Shown here: positions 1-9,759 of the stretch, piece by piece
How positions within the stretch are numbered: the stretch's first letter is position 1
Layout of the letters: each line of letters starts with the position of its first letter
Source of the DNA: Variovorax jilinensis
GTDB taxonomy: Bacteria > Pseudomonadota > Gammaproteobacteria > Burkholderiales > Burkholderiaceae_C
Length of the DNA: 64,000 nt
Assembly (NCBI RefSeq): GCF_030316885.1
Contig: NZ_JASZYQ010000001.1
Span: forward strand, 186,001-250,000
Reading direction: 5' to 3'
Notes under the pieces: generated by a model
The model's input: the letters and a program-made list of their open reading frames with translations, nothing else
Told to the model about the DNA's origin: nothing
The model's database searches: none
Program-made: the position numbers and the translations under genes

Positions 1-790
1 TGACGGCCGGCGGCGTGCCCTTGGGCGCGTAGAGGCCGTGCCAGATCGTGACCTCGAAGCCCTTGAGGCCTTCTTCCTGCAGCGTCGGCAGGTCCTTCAG
101 CAGCGGCGTGGTCAGGCGCTTGCTGGTGGTCACTGCATAGGGCTTGACCTTCTTGGCCTCGATCTGCGGCGAGGTGTTGGTGGTCTGGTCGCACAGCAGG
201 TCGATCTGGCCGCCGATCAGGTCGGTGATGGCGGGCGCCGTGCCCTTGTAGGGAACCGGCGTCATCTCGGTCTTCATGGCCGTCTGGTAGAGCAGGCCGC
301 ACAGGTGCGAGGCCGAGCCGATGCCGGCATTGCCGAGGTTGATCTTGCCCTTGTTGGCAGCGATCCAGGCGGTCAGTTCCTTGTAGTTGTTGGCCGCCAT
401 CTGCGGCTTGGCGATCAGGGTCATCGGCACGTCGTTGACGATGCCCAGGTATTCGAAGTCGCTCTCGACCTTGAACGGCACGTTGCGCACCAGCGTCGGG
501 ATGGTCGACATGCCGATGTGGTTCAGCAGCAGCGTGTAGCCATCGGGATTGGCACGTGCCACCTTGGCGGCGCCGATCGAACTGCCGGCGCCCGGCACGT
601 TGTCGACCACGATGCTGCCGCCGCCGAGCGGCTTGCGCAGCGCTTCGGCAAGGTCACGCGCGACGCGGTCGGTCGGGCCGCCTGCCGCGAACGGCACCAC
701 GATGCTGATGGGCTTGCTGCCCGGAAAATCTTGCGCGTGGACGCTCAGGGCAGCGGCGGCGATGGCCGTGAAGGCAAACAGCTTGTTCAT
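1..790 (-). CDS. Bug-family tripartite tricarboxylate transporter receptor protein, partial
   Basis: Periplasmic solute receptor of the Bug (TctC-like) family, cut by the left window edge so its C-terminus is missing. The start at 790 gives a signal peptide (MNKLFAFTAIAAAALSVHAQ) followed by the family hallmark KPISIVVPFAAGGPTDRVAR and later PVPYKGTAPAITDLIGGQ and LPTLQEEGLKGFEV. No TctA/TctB membrane partners lie in the window, which is usual for the very expanded Bug families of Burkholderiales. The ligand, normally a carboxylate, cannot be predicted. Confidence 0.93.
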   Translation of the reverse strand, partial: MNKLFAFTAIAAAALSVHAQDFPGSKPISIVVPFAAGGPTDRVARDLAEALRKPLGGGSIVVDNVPGAGSSIGAAKVARANPDGYTLLLNHIGMSTIPTLVRNVPFKVESDFEYLGIVNDVPMTLIAKPQMAANNYKELTAWIAANKGKINLGNAGIGSASHLCGLLYQTAMKTEMTPVPYKGTAPAITDLIGGQIDLLCDQTTNTSPQIEAKKVKPYAVTTSKRLTTPLLKDLPTLQEEGLKGFEVTIWHGLYAPKGTPPAV

Positions 791-918
791 GATTGGCGAT
801 GGGTTACAGAATGCGAGGGCGCGATCTTATCGACTGACCGAGACCTGACGAATCGCGGATTCCCCTGAGTTCGCGCAGATATTGCACTTTGAAGGAAGTT
901 AAATGGAACGTGTGTCGA

Positions 919-1650
919 ATGACGGCTGAGGGCGCGCTCGAACGGGCCGTCGGCCTGCTGCGCGAGGCGCGGCGCATCGTGGTGTTCTCCGGCGCGGGGC
1001 TCTCGAAGGCGTCGGGCATACCGACGTATCGCGATGCCGACGGTCTCTGGATGAATCAGCAGTCCGCGCATTTCTCGCATGCCGACGACCTGAAGCGCGA
1101 CCCGGCCGGCTTCACGAAGTTCTGGGGCCAGCGCCTGGCAGCCGTCGAGGCGGCGCGTCCCAATCCGGCGCACCTGGCGCTGGTTCAACTGCAGCGGTTG
1201 CGACCGGCGACACGGCTCGTGACCCAGAACGTGGACGGCCTGCTGAACCAGGCCGGCGCGCACGACGTGCTCGAACTGCACGGCTCGCTGCGCCGCTGGC
1301 GCTGCGACCATTGCGGCAACCGGCGCGGCCCGTGGATCTTCCACCGCTGCCTGCGCTGCGGCTTCCGGGGCCGGCCCGACGTCGTGATGTTCGGCGAGAT
1401 GCTCAACAAGGGCGTGCTGCTCGACGCCCAGGTCGCGGCCGAGGAATGCGATGTGTTCCTGCTGGTCGGCAGCACCGCCGTGGTCTACCCGGCCGCGGAA
1501 CTGCCCGAGCTGGCGCTGTCGCGCGGCGGCCGGCTCGTGACGCTCAATGCCGAGCCGCTGGCGCTCGATCGCTCGGCCGCCGCGGTGCTGCGCGGCAAGG
1601 CCGAGGAACTGCTGCCGCTGCTGGTCGAGGGCGCGACCGCGGCGGCTTGA
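919..1650 (+). CDS. SIR2-family NAD-dependent protein deacylase
   Basis: Sirtuin of about 243 residues that removes acyl groups from lysines using NAD. Visible motifs are GAGLSKASGIPTYRD (NAD binding), TQNVDGLL, the catalytic histidine in ELHGS, and a four-cysteine zinc ribbon (CDHC then CLRC). The ATG at 919 with GGAA at 905-908 is preferred. An in-frame TTG at 889 would add ten residues. It converges on the lipoprotein gene with only 15 bases between stops. Family is certain; the acyl specificity is not. Confidence 0.93.
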   Translation: MTAEGALERAVGLLREARRIVVFSGAGLSKASGIPTYRDADGLWMNQQSAHFSHADDLKRDPAGFTKFWGQRLAAVEAARPNPAHLALVQLQRLRPATRLVTQNVDGLLNQAGAHDVLELHGSLRRWRCDHCGNRRGPWIFHRCLRCGFRGRPDVVMFGEMLNKGVLLDAQVAAEECDVFLLVGSTAVVYPAAELPELALSRGGRLVTLNAEPLALDRSAAAVLRGKAEELLPLLVEGATAAA

Positions 1651-1665
1651 GCGCTTCTGCCTCCG

Positions 1666-3174
1666 TTACTGGAAGCGGAAGTTGCGGGCGTTGCTGCCGT
1701 TGAAGCGGATCTTGCCGATCTGCCAGTTGGCGTCGACCGCGGTGCCGCTTTCGCCGAGCACGACCACAGCGCCGCTGTGGGCCTTGCCGCAGGTGGCGGG
1801 CTTGCCGCCCCCCAGCCCGCCGGTCGTGTCCTGGCAATCCGTACTCGTGTTGTCGCGGAACATGCCGCCGTCGCCCGAGATGCCGTCCACGATGCAGGCA
1901 TTCGGATACTTCACGAAATTGAAGGTCTCGAAGTCTTCCGAGCCGATGTAGTCCGGATTGATCGCGACCTTGTCGCCGACCGGGTCGCCGGCCGAGATGC
2001 GCCAGCCCGGCGTCTTGTACTCGAATTTCACGCTGCTGAAGTCCGCGTCCGAGATCGGGGTGCTGGCCTTCTGCACGAACTGGTAGAACGGATCGAAGAT
2101 CACGATGCGGCGCTTCTTGCGCACATCGGCCAGCGTGGCGTTGGCGGCCAGGGGCTCTCCCTTGCACTCCAGGTCGACCATGAAATTCACGTAGGCATAG
2201 ACGTTCTTGCCGTCCGATCTGGTGGCGCCCTTGACCTCCATCGACATGTCCTTGAAGTCGATGAGCTTCTGGCCCGCAAGGCCAGGCAGCTGCAGCACGG
2301 CCTTGTTGCCCGTGCCGCTGCCGACATACGCCCCGACCTCGCTAGCGCCGGCTTCTAGCTGCATCGAAAGCTTGTCGCCGCTGGCCTTGATCTTTGCCTT
2401 GTTGAGCTGCGGCATCGCCGCCAGCTCGTCGGTCTTGAAGACGTGCGTCAGGGGAACCTGCACCACCTTGTCACCGGCCGCCGCGACCGCCGTCAGCAGC
2501 TTGCCGAGGTCCGTGTTCTCGTCCGCGAGCGAGCGCATCAGCTGCGCGATCAGGTCGTCGTGCAGATCGCCGGCCACCGGGCTGAAGCTGGCCGTGAGCG
2601 GATTGCCCGCGAGCGGCGCATAGCCGGAAGCCTTGAGGATGGCGTTGACCTTGGCCAGGCCCTGCTCGAGTGCCTTGGCCGCGTCCGCGAGGCCGCTGCC
2701 CGAGGCCAGCGCCGAAGGCGCAGCCTGCGCCGCGCTGGCGACCACGAGGCTGGTCAACGGCGTGACGTTGACGGCCGAGGCGTCGAGCGCCACCGAGTAC
2801 AACGACTGCTCGGCCGGCAGGCTGCCGCCCGAGACGGTCACGAGGCAGGGGAAGGTGGCGTCGGTCAGGGACACGCTCCAGGCGCCGTTCGAATCGGTGC
2901 TGGCGGTCGTGGCCTTGCCACCGACGCATTGCACTGCGACGGCAGAGTTGGCCACGGGCGCGCCGGTGGCGGCGATGCCGCTCAGCGTGACGGGCTTGGG
3001 ATCGGTGGTCTCGGGCGTGGTGGGCGCTGCCGGTGCAGCGGGTGCGGCAGGGTCCGCAGGTGCCTGGGCGGCAGGCGTGATCGGGAAAGAAGCGCCGCCG
3101 CCACCACCGCCACAACCGGCGATGACGAGGAGGGCAGCAGTAGCAAAGGCCGAGCGCACGAAAGGCAGTCTCAT
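1666..3174 (-). CDS. Large lipoprotein with carboxypeptidase-regulatory-like domain
   Basis: Predicted lipoprotein of 502 residues. The signal peptide starts at 3174 and ends in a lipobox (LLVIAGC) followed by a glycine run, typical of exported lipoproteins in this group. A low-complexity Ala/Pro/Thr linker leads into a beta-sandwich-like segment (GIAATGAPVANSAVAV, then STDSNGAWSVSL) resembling carboxypeptidase regulatory-like domains, then a long unrecognised helical and beta part. An upstream in-frame start near 3261 is rejected because it would bury the signal peptide. Function unknown. Confidence 0.8.
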   Translation of the reverse strand: MRLPFVRSAFATAALLVIAGCGGGGGGASFPITPAAQAPADPAAPAAPAAPTTPETTDPKPVTLSGIAATGAPVANSAVAVQCVGGKATTASTDSNGAWSVSLTDATFPCLVTVSGGSLPAEQSLYSVALDASAVNVTPLTSLVVASAAQAAPSALASGSGLADAAKALEQGLAKVNAILKASGYAPLAGNPLTASFSPVAGDLHDDLIAQLMRSLADENTDLGKLLTAVAAAGDKVVQVPLTHVFKTDELAAMPQLNKAKIKASGDKLSMQLEAGASEVGAYVGSGTGNKAVLQLPGLAGQKLIDFKDMSMEVKGATRSDGKNVYAYVNFMVDLECKGEPLAANATLADVRKKRRIVIFDPFYQFVQKASTPISDADFSSVKFEYKTPGWRISAGDPVGDKVAINPDYIGSEDFETFNFVKYPNACIVDGISGDGGMFRDNTSTDCQDTTGGLGGGKPATCGKAHSGAVVVLGESGTAVDANWQIGKIRFNGSNARNFRFQ

Positions 3175-3400
3175 TGAGATATGTATCGACAAGTTACGGA
3201 GCCGGTAGTTTAAAAACGCAGACGGCCAAAAAGATCGATGCCGTGCATTTGACTCGCGCAACCCGTGCAGATGTCACGCCCGCGCCCGCGAAGCGCACCG
3301 CGGAGGTGCGTGCGTGCAACGGTCGCCGGCAGCGATACCGACTCGGGCATCACATCCGTTGCGCTTGTGGCCGTGGTTCCGGCCGCGCAGAATGAGTGCC

Positions 3401-3832
3401 ATGAAAACCGTAGCTGAAATCCTCAAGGCCAAGGGCAATTCGGCGGTGCATGCGATCGCACCTTCGGCATCGGTGTACGAGGCGGTCGCGCTGATGGCCG
3501 AGAAGAACGTCGGCGCGCTGCTGGTGATGGACGGCGAGCGCATCGTCGGCATGGTCACCGAGCGCGACTACGCGCGGAAGGTGGTCCTGCTCTCGCGCTC
3601 GTCCAAGGAGACGCCGCTGCGCGACGTCATGACCGCGGCCGTGATCTACGTCAGGCCGGACCAGACCACCGAGGACTGCATGGCGCTCATGACGCAGAGC
3701 CGCATCCGCCACCTGCCGGTGCTCGACAACGGCAAGCTGGTCGGCCTGATCTCGATCGGCGACCTGGTGAAGGGCATCATGTCCGAGCAGACCTTCATCA
3801 TCGAGCAGCTGCAGAGCTACATCTCGGGCTGA
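3401..3832 (+). CDS. CBS domain-containing protein
   Basis: Protein of 143 residues made of two CBS domains, a module that binds adenosine nucleotides and usually regulates a partner. Seen are MKTVAEILKAKGN at the N-terminus, VTERDYARKV in the first CBS unit and the repeat-like VGLISIGDLVKG in the second. An in-frame ATG nine bases upstream (3392) is possible; neither start has a strong Shine-Dalgarno. It is a stand-alone gene converging on the CoA hydrolase. Partner unknown. Confidence 0.92.
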   Translation: MKTVAEILKAKGNSAVHAIAPSASVYEAVALMAEKNVGALLVMDGERIVGMVTERDYARKVVLLSRSSKETPLRDVMTAAVIYVRPDQTTEDCMALMTQSRIRHLPVLDNGKLVGLISIGDLVKGIMSEQTFIIEQLQSYISG

Positions 3833-3844
3833 GCGCCCGCTTCG

Positions 3845-5140
3845 TCAGAGCAGCCTGGCGCGCTGCGCCTGGTCCGTGAGCTCAGCGCGGAAGTCCGGGT
3901 GCGCGATGCCGATCAGCGCCTGCGCGCGCTGCTTGGCCGATTTGCCGCGCAGCTGCGCGACGCCGTATTCGGTCACCACGTAGTTGATGTCGTTCTTGCT
4001 CGTGCTCACGTGGGTGCCGGGCGAAAGCGACGGCACGATGCGCGAGATGGTGTCGCCCTTGGCCGAGGACGGAAGCACGATGAAGGCCTTGCCGCCGCGC
4101 GAGCGGTTGGCCGCACGCACGAAGTCCGACTGCCCGCCGGTGCCCGAGTACGGCGCATGGCCCAGGCTCTCGGAGCCGCACTGGCCGAGCAGGTCGATCT
4201 GGAGCGTGGCGTTGATCGCGATCAGCTTGTCGTTCTGGCCCGCGAGGTACGGGTCGTTGGTGAAGTTGACCGGATGCATCTCGATCGCCGGATTGCGGTC
4301 CATGAAGCGATAAAGCTTGTTCGAGCCGAGCGCGAAGGTGGCGACCGTCTTGCCGGGGAGGTAGTTCTTGCGCCGGTTGTTGACCACGCCGGCCTCGATC
4401 AGCGTGAGGATGCCGTCGCCGAGCATCTCGGTATGGATGCCGAGGTCGCGCTTGTCGGTGAGCTGCATCACGACCGCATCCGGAATGCCGCCGTAGCCGA
4501 TCTGCAGGGTCGAGCCGTCCTCGATCAGGTCGGCCACGTGCTTGCCGATGGCCTGCTGCACCGGGCCGATCTTGGGCAGTCCGACCTCGAGCACCGGCTC
4601 GCTGCTCTCCACCAGCGCCGCCACCTGCGAGATGTGCACATGGCAGTTGCCGTAGGCGAAGGGCACATTGGGATTGACCTCGAGCACCACCGCGCGCGCC
4701 TGGGCGATGGCCGCCATCGTGTAGTCGGCGCCCAGGCTCAGCGAGAAGTAGCCGTGCGCATCCATCGGCGAGGCCATGCTGAACACCACCTCGGCCGGGA
4801 TCTGGCCACGCTCGATCTGGGCCGGGATCTCGGAGAAGTAGTTCGGGATAAAGTCCGTCCAGCCCTCCTGCCCGCCGGGGCGCGAGGCGCCACCGAAGAA
4901 CAGCGAGACATGGCGCACGTGCTGTGTCGTCTCGCGGTCGAAGTACGCGTACTTGCGCATCGCGAGGATCTGCGACACCTTCACGTCGTTGAAGTCGCGC
5001 CGTTGCTCGGAGAGCGCGGTCAGCAGGCTCGGCGGCTCGCCGACGCCGGTGGGCACGACGATCATGTCGCCGTCGCGCACGAGGCGCACGGCCTCGGCCG
5101 CGGGAATCAGTTTCTGGCGGTACTGGTCTTGATGGCTCAT
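3845..5140 (-). CDS. Acetyl-CoA hydrolase/transferase family protein
   Basis: Family I-type CoA transferase/hydrolase, 431 residues, resembling 4-hydroxybutyrate CoA-transferase and acetyl-CoA hydrolase. The signature YGGIPDAVV and the probable catalytic glutamate in HTEMLGDGI are present, and the protein looks full length. It is the last gene of module A, 39 bases after the PaaK-like ligase, so it could exchange or hydrolyse CoA on the imported acid or its product. Transferase versus hydrolase activity cannot be decided from sequence. Confidence 0.9.
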   Translation of the reverse strand: MSHQDQYRQKLIPAAEAVRLVRDGDMIVVPTGVGEPPSLLTALSEQRRDFNDVKVSQILAMRKYAYFDRETTQHVRHVSLFFGGASRPGGQEGWTDFIPNYFSEIPAQIERGQIPAEVVFSMASPMDAHGYFSLSLGADYTMAAIAQARAVVLEVNPNVPFAYGNCHVHISQVAALVESSEPVLEVGLPKIGPVQQAIGKHVADLIEDGSTLQIGYGGIPDAVVMQLTDKRDLGIHTEMLGDGILTLIEAGVVNNRRKNYLPGKTVATFALGSNKLYRFMDRNPAIEMHPVNFTNDPYLAGQNDKLIAINATLQIDLLGQCGSESLGHAPYSGTGGQSDFVRAANRSRGGKAFIVLPSSAKGDTISRIVPSLSPGTHVSTSKNDINYVVTEYGVAQLRGKSAKQRAQALIGIAHPDFRAELTDQAQRARLL

Positions 5141-5179
5141 CGCGAGGTCCTTCGGGTTCGAACGCGCATGGACCTTATC

Positions 5180-6427
5180 TTATTGGTAGCTGCGCGCATC
5201 CTCGATCACCTTGCCGTCGTTGGGCAGGCTGCCCGGCGCAACGAACTCGACCGCGCCGCGCAGCTTCGTGACGTCGCGGATCGCCTCGGCGACGCGCTCG
5301 GCCAGGCCTTCGGGCACGGCCGCGCATTCGATGCGCAGCGTCATGCGGTCGTTGGCCATCTCGCCCTCGACCACCAGCCGCGCGCGCCCCGCCTCGGGGA
5401 AGCGGCGCACCACCTCCGCCACCTGTCCCGGATGCACGAACATGCCGCGCACCTTGGTGGTCTGGTCGGCGCGCCCGAGCCAGCCGCGGATTCGCGCATT
5501 GGTACGGCCGGTCGGGCAGCGGCCGGGCAGCAGCGCCGACAGGTCGCCGGTGCCGAAGCGGATCAGCGGGTAGTCGGGATTCAGCGTCGTGACCACGACC
5601 TCGCCGACCTCGCCCTCGGGCACCGGGTCGCCGGTGCCGGGCCGCACGATCTCGACCAGCACGCCCTCGTCGAGCACCAGGCCCTCGCGGGCCGCTGTCT
5701 CGTAGGCGATCAGGCCCAGGTCGGCGGTCGCATAGCACTGCATGCCGGTCACGCCGCGCTCGGCGATCCAGTCGCGCAGGCTGGGCGGAAAGGCCTCGCC
5801 CGACACCAGCGCCTTGGTCATCGAGCCGATCGCGACCTTCTTCTCGGCCGCCTTCTCGATCAGGATCTTGAGGAAGCTCGGCGTGCCGATGTAGCCGGCC
5901 GGGCGCAGTTCGGCGATGGCGTCGAGCTGCTGCTCGGTCTGGCCGGTGCCGCCCGCGAACACGGTGCAGCCGAGCGCATGCGCGCCGCACTCCATGATCG
6001 ATCCGGCCGGCGTCATGTGGTAGCTGAAGCTGTTGTGCGCCAGCTCGCCCGGGCGGAAGCCCGCCGCATGCAGCGCGCGCGCCGTGCGCCAATAGTCCGC
6101 CGCCTCGCCCTCGGGCTCGTACAGCGTGCCGGGGCTCGCGAACACGCGCCGCATGCGCGGTCCGAAGCGCAGCGCCGAGAAGCCGCCGAAGGGGTCGCTC
6201 GCGCGCCGCTGCTGCTGCAGCGCGAGCAGTTCCGACTTGCGCGTCACGGACAGACTGGCAAGCGCCTCGCGGCTCGTCACCGCGGTCGGCTCGACGCCGT
6301 CGAGGATGGTGGCGAAGGCCGTGGTCGCGGTCTTCGCCTGCAGGATCTGCCTCGGCAGCGCGGCGAGCAGGTCGCGCTCGCGCTCGGCCGGGTTGCGCAC
6401 TTCGAGCGCGTCATAGTGATCGGTCAT
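5180..6427 (-). CDS. Phenylacetate-CoA ligase-like AMP-forming enzyme
   Basis: Adenylate-forming ligase of 415 residues, related to PaaK: it activates an organic acid with ATP and joins it to CoA. Seen are the PaaK-like stretches AHNSFSYHMTPAGSIMECG, GCTVFAGGTGQTEQQ and YIGTPSFLK, and the C-terminal cap with TTKVRGMFVHPGQ. It is the second acyl-CoA ligase of module A, downstream of livF. Its presence suggests an aromatic or small carboxylic acid substrate, but the exact acid cannot be inferred. Confidence 0.9.
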   Translation of the reverse strand: MTDHYDALEVRNPAERERDLLAALPRQILQAKTATTAFATILDGVEPTAVTSREALASLSVTRKSELLALQQQRRASDPFGGFSALRFGPRMRRVFASPGTLYEPEGEAADYWRTARALHAAGFRPGELAHNSFSYHMTPAGSIMECGAHALGCTVFAGGTGQTEQQLDAIAELRPAGYIGTPSFLKILIEKAAEKKVAIGSMTKALVSGEAFPPSLRDWIAERGVTGMQCYATADLGLIAYETAAREGLVLDEGVLVEIVRPGTGDPVPEGEVGEVVVTTLNPDYPLIRFGTGDLSALLPGRCPTGRTNARIRGWLGRADQTTKVRGMFVHPGQVAEVVRRFPEAGRARLVVEGEMANDRMTLRIECAAVPEGLAERVAEAIRDVTKLRGAVEFVAPGSLPNDGKVIEDARSYQ

Positions 6428-6463
6428 TGCCGTCGGCTCCCTTCCACCGTTCGCCAGGATGTC

Positions 6464-7303
6464 TCAGGCCAGCCAGCGCTTGCGGCGCTTGTAGCTCTTC
6501 ACGTCGCGGAAGCTCTTGCGATCCGCGCCGCCGACGCCGAGGTAGAACTCCTTGACGTCCTCGTTCTCGCGCAGGCTCGCGGCCTCGCCGTCCATCACGA
6601 TGCGGCCGTTCTCGAGGATGTAGCCGTAGTCCGCATAGCGCAGCGCCATGTTGGTGTTCTGCTCGGCGAGCAGGAAGGTCACGCCTTCCTTCTCGTTGAG
6701 GTCGCGCACGATGCCGAACACCTCGTCGACGATCTGCGGTGCCAGCCCCATCGAGGGCTCGTCGAGCAGCACCATGTTCGGGTTCGCCATCAGCGCGCGG
6801 CCGATGGCGCACATCTGCTGCTCGCCGCCCGAGGTGTAGGCGGCCTGCGAGCCGCGCCGGGTCTTGAGCCGCGGGAAGTAGGCATAGACCTTCTCGAGCG
6901 TGGCCGCGACCGCGGCCTTGCCGTCGGTGCGCGTGTAGGCGCCGCTCATGAGGTTGTCCTCGATCGTCAGGTGGGCGAAGCAGTGACGCCCCTCCATCAC
7001 CTGGATCAGGCCTCGCTTCACGAGCTCGGCCGGCGACAGCGCCTCGATGCGCTCGCCGCGCAGCTCGATCGTTCCCTTGGTGACCGCGCCGCGCTCGCCC
7101 GCGAGCAGGTTCGACACCGCGCGCAGCGTGGTGGTCTTGCCCGCGCCGTTGCCGCCGAGCAGCGCCACGATGCCGCCTTCGGGCACCGTGAGCGAGACGC
7201 CCTTGAGCACCAGGATCACGTGGTTGTAGATGACCTCGATGCCGTTGACCTCCAGCAGCGTGGCGGCTGCCGGGGCGGCGGGGGGCGCGGAGACGTCGAC
7301 CAT
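6464..7303 (-). CDS. livF: Branched-chain-type ABC transporter ATP-binding protein (LivF)
   Basis: Cytoplasmic ATPase of 279 residues. It carries Walker A (LGGNGAGKTT), a slightly unusual signature (TSGGEQQM instead of LSGGQQQ), Walker B (VLLDEPSMGLAP) and the switch-region LLAEQNTNMAL. It follows the binding protein gene by 13 bases in module A. The C-terminal tail from about residue 245 (SFRDVKSYKRRKRW) is basic. The transporter probably imports a carboxylate rather than leucine, judging from the flanking CoA ligases. Confidence 0.94.
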   Translation of the reverse strand: MVDVSAPPAAPAAATLLEVNGIEVIYNHVILVLKGVSLTVPEGGIVALLGGNGAGKTTTLRAVSNLLAGERGAVTKGTIELRGERIEALSPAELVKRGLIQVMEGRHCFAHLTIEDNLMSGAYTRTDGKAAVAATLEKVYAYFPRLKTRRGSQAAYTSGGEQQMCAIGRALMANPNMVLLDEPSMGLAPQIVDEVFGIVRDLNEKEGVTFLLAEQNTNMALRYADYGYILENGRIVMDGEAASLRENEDVKEFYLGVGGADRKSFRDVKSYKRRKRWLA

Positions 7304-7316
7304 GGTCTTTGAACGA

Positions 7317-8642
7317 TCAGCTGCAGCTGCGCGGCTTGATGTTCTTGTCCTTGGCGTACTTGGCCGAGTACTCGGCCACCAGCGGATCGAGGTTGGCCTT
7401 GCGCGCCTGGTACCAGTCGGGCTGCACCACCCACTTGGATCCGTCCCACTGCGCGATGCGCGCCCAGTCGGTGCCCATGTGGTTGCTGCACGAGGTCTTG
7501 ACCGGCCGCATGATCTCGCCGAAGCCCAGCGCCTTGAGCTTGTCGGCCGAGAGGTCGAGGTTCTCGAAGCCCCAGCGCACCTGCTCGGGCGTGAGGGTCT
7601 TGCCCTTGCCGAACTTCTCCTGCGCCGCGCGGATCGCCTCCACCTGCAGCATCGAGATCATCATGCCGCGCGTGTGGGCCATGACGCCGATCTCGTTCGC
7701 GTTGGCGGCCGTGCCCTGGCCCTTGTCGTAGACGAACTTCTTCAGATCCTCGTGCACCTTGTCCTTCGAGGCGCTGTTGTGGATCGTCACGGTGTTGTAG
7801 CCCTTGGCGCCTTCGCCGATGTCACGCACGTCGTGATCGGAGCCGGCCCACCAGACCGAGTACATCTTGTCGCGCGGGAAGCCGCTGGCCTGGGCCTCGC
7901 GGATGCCGGCCGGGGTCATCACGCCGGCGCTCCAGAACAGCACGTAGTCGGGCTTCTGCTGGCGGATCTGCAGCCAGGTCGACTTCTGCTCGACGCCGGG
8001 TGGCGTGACGGGGAACAGCGAGAGGTCGAAGCCTTCCTGCGCCGCGAGCTTCTGCAGCAGCAGGATAGGCTCCTTGCCATAGGGCGAGTCGTGATAGACC
8101 AGCGCGATCTTCTTGCCCTTGAGGCTGCCCTTCTCCTTCTTGGCGATGTCCTGCAGGATCACGTCGGTGGCGGTCCAGTAGGTGCCGAGTAGCGGGAAGT
8201 TCCATTCGAACACCGTGCCGTCGACCGACTGCGACAGGCCGTAGCCCATGGTCTCGATCGTGACCTTGTCGTTGAAGGCCTTGTCGGTCACCGCGAAGGT
8301 GATGCCGGTCGATTGCGGATCGAAGCCCGAGGCGCCCGTGCCCTTGGCCTTGAGGCGGTCGTAGCATTCCACGCCCTTGGCCGCGTCGTAGGCGGTCTCG
8401 CATTCCTCGTAGGCCAGCTTGACGCCGTTGACGCCGCCGTCGCGCGCGTTGATGAGCTTCAGGTAGTCCTGCTTGCCGTCGGCCCAGGGAATGCCGAGTG
8501 GCGCGAACTGCCCCGTGCGATAGACCAGCAACGGGATGAACTGCTCGCCTGCGGCCTGGGCCTGGGCGGGCGCCGGCAGCATCGCGGACGAAAGCCCGGC
8601 AGCCGCGATGGCCGCCGCGAGAGCAATGGACTGGAACTTCAT
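7317..8642 (-). CDS. ABC transporter substrate-binding protein (LivK-type)
   Basis: Periplasmic binding protein of 441 residues with a signal peptide of about 28 residues ending in APAQAQ. It belongs to the type I Leu/Ile/Val-binding fold and gives the module A transporter its specificity. Internal features include FIPLLVYRTGQFAPLG at the mature N-terminus and ALVYHDSPYGKEP mid-protein. It sits between livM and livF. The ligand is likely an organic acid activated by the neighbouring ligases; this is inference from context. Confidence 0.93.
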   Translation of the reverse strand: MKFQSIALAAAIAAAGLSSAMLPAPAQAQAAGEQFIPLLVYRTGQFAPLGIPWADGKQDYLKLINARDGGVNGVKLAYEECETAYDAAKGVECYDRLKAKGTGASGFDPQSTGITFAVTDKAFNDKVTIETMGYGLSQSVDGTVFEWNFPLLGTYWTATDVILQDIAKKEKGSLKGKKIALVYHDSPYGKEPILLLQKLAAQEGFDLSLFPVTPPGVEQKSTWLQIRQQKPDYVLFWSAGVMTPAGIREAQASGFPRDKMYSVWWAGSDHDVRDIGEGAKGYNTVTIHNSASKDKVHEDLKKFVYDKGQGTAANANEIGVMAHTRGMMISMLQVEAIRAAQEKFGKGKTLTPEQVRWGFENLDLSADKLKALGFGEIMRPVKTSCSNHMGTDWARIAQWDGSKWVVQPDWYQARKANLDPLVAEYSAKYAKDKNIKPRSCS

Positions 8643-8687
8643 GCTTTGTCTCCTGTTGTCGAGTGGTGAACGGGTCGGGAAAGGTGC

Positions 8688-9752
8688 TCAGTGCGGGAAG
8701 GGCCAGAGCCGCAGCTTCTGGCGCGCGGTGGACCACAGGGCGGCGAGGCCGTGCGGCTCCACGATCAGGAAGAAGACGATCAGTGCGCCGAAGATCATGT
8801 GCTCGAGGAAGCTCGCGGTGCCGGTCGAGATCGCGAGGCCCAGCCAGTGCGGCACGAAGTTCAGCAGCAGCGGCAGCAGCACGATGAAGGCGGCGCCGAA
8901 CACCGCGCCGACGATCGAGCCCAGGCCGCCGATGATCACCATGAACAGCAGCTGGAACGACTTGTCGATGCCGAAGGCGGCCGGCTCCCAGGCGCCCAGG
9001 TGCACGAAGCCCCACAGCGCGCCGGCCACGCCGACGATGAAGGAACTCACTGCGAAGGCGCTGAGCTTGGCGTAGACCGGACGGATGCCGATCACCGCGG
9101 CGGCGACGTCCATGTCGCGCATCGCCATCCATTCGCGGCCGATGGCGCCGCGCACCAGGTTCTTGGCCATCAGCCCGAACAGCACCAGCAGCGACAGGCA
9201 CAGCAGGTACCGACGCACCGGCGTGTCGAGCGGGAGTCCGAACAGGTGCAGCGCCGAGACGCTGACCGAGCCCGACGAGGAGCCGTTCGTGACCCAGGCC
9301 ACGCGATTGGTGAACCAGTCGACGAAGAACTGCGCCGCCAGCGTCGCCACCGCAAGGTAGAGGCCCCGGATGCGCAGGCTCGGGATGCCGAACAGGATGC
9401 CGAACACCATCGCGCAGAGGCCGCCGCCGATCAGCGAGAGCAGCAGCGGCATGCCGTCGATGCGCACGTTGAGATTGAAGGCCGCGTACGCGCCGACCGC
9501 CATGAAGGCGCCGGTGCCGAGCGAGATCTGGCCGCAGTAGCCCACCAGGATGTTGAGGCCGATGGCCGCCAGCGACAGGATCAGGAACGGCACCAGCACG
9601 GCGCGGAACAGGTAGTCGCTGGCCAGCATGGGCACGGCGACGAAGGCGACGAGCGCCAGCAATCCGATCGCGAAGCGGTCCTGCGCGACCGGGAAGATCT
9701 GCAGGTCGCTCTTGTAGGTGGCCTTGAACTGGCCGTTCTCGCGGTAGAACAT
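8688..9752 (-). CDS. livM: Branched-chain-type ABC transporter permease (LivM)
   Basis: Inner-membrane permease of 354 residues with many hydrophobic segments. The family motif GYCGQISLGTGAFMAVGAYA is near residue 75 and the EAA-like loop around DMDVAAAVIGIRPVYAKL is near residue 240. The start at 9752 lies seven bases after the end of a structured repeat and has no clear Shine-Dalgarno, so translation may depend on upstream livH. Confidence 0.94.
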   Translation of the reverse strand: MFYRENGQFKATYKSDLQIFPVAQDRFAIGLLALVAFVAVPMLASDYLFRAVLVPFLILSLAAIGLNILVGYCGQISLGTGAFMAVGAYAAFNLNVRIDGMPLLLSLIGGGLCAMVFGILFGIPSLRIRGLYLAVATLAAQFFVDWFTNRVAWVTNGSSSGSVSVSALHLFGLPLDTPVRRYLLCLSLLVLFGLMAKNLVRGAIGREWMAMRDMDVAAAVIGIRPVYAKLSAFAVSSFIVGVAGALWGFVHLGAWEPAAFGIDKSFQLLFMVIIGGLGSIVGAVFGAAFIVLLPLLLNFVPHWLGLAISTGTASFLEHMIFGALIVFFLIVEPHGLAALWSTARQKLRLWPFPH

Positions 9753-9759
9753 GGTCGTG

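Noticed and set aside
3899-7312. Very long open frame on the plus strand opposite module A
   Set aside because: It is antisense to well-supported genes. In high-GC DNA the opposite strand often stays open; its translation is Arg/His/Leu-rich with no domain.
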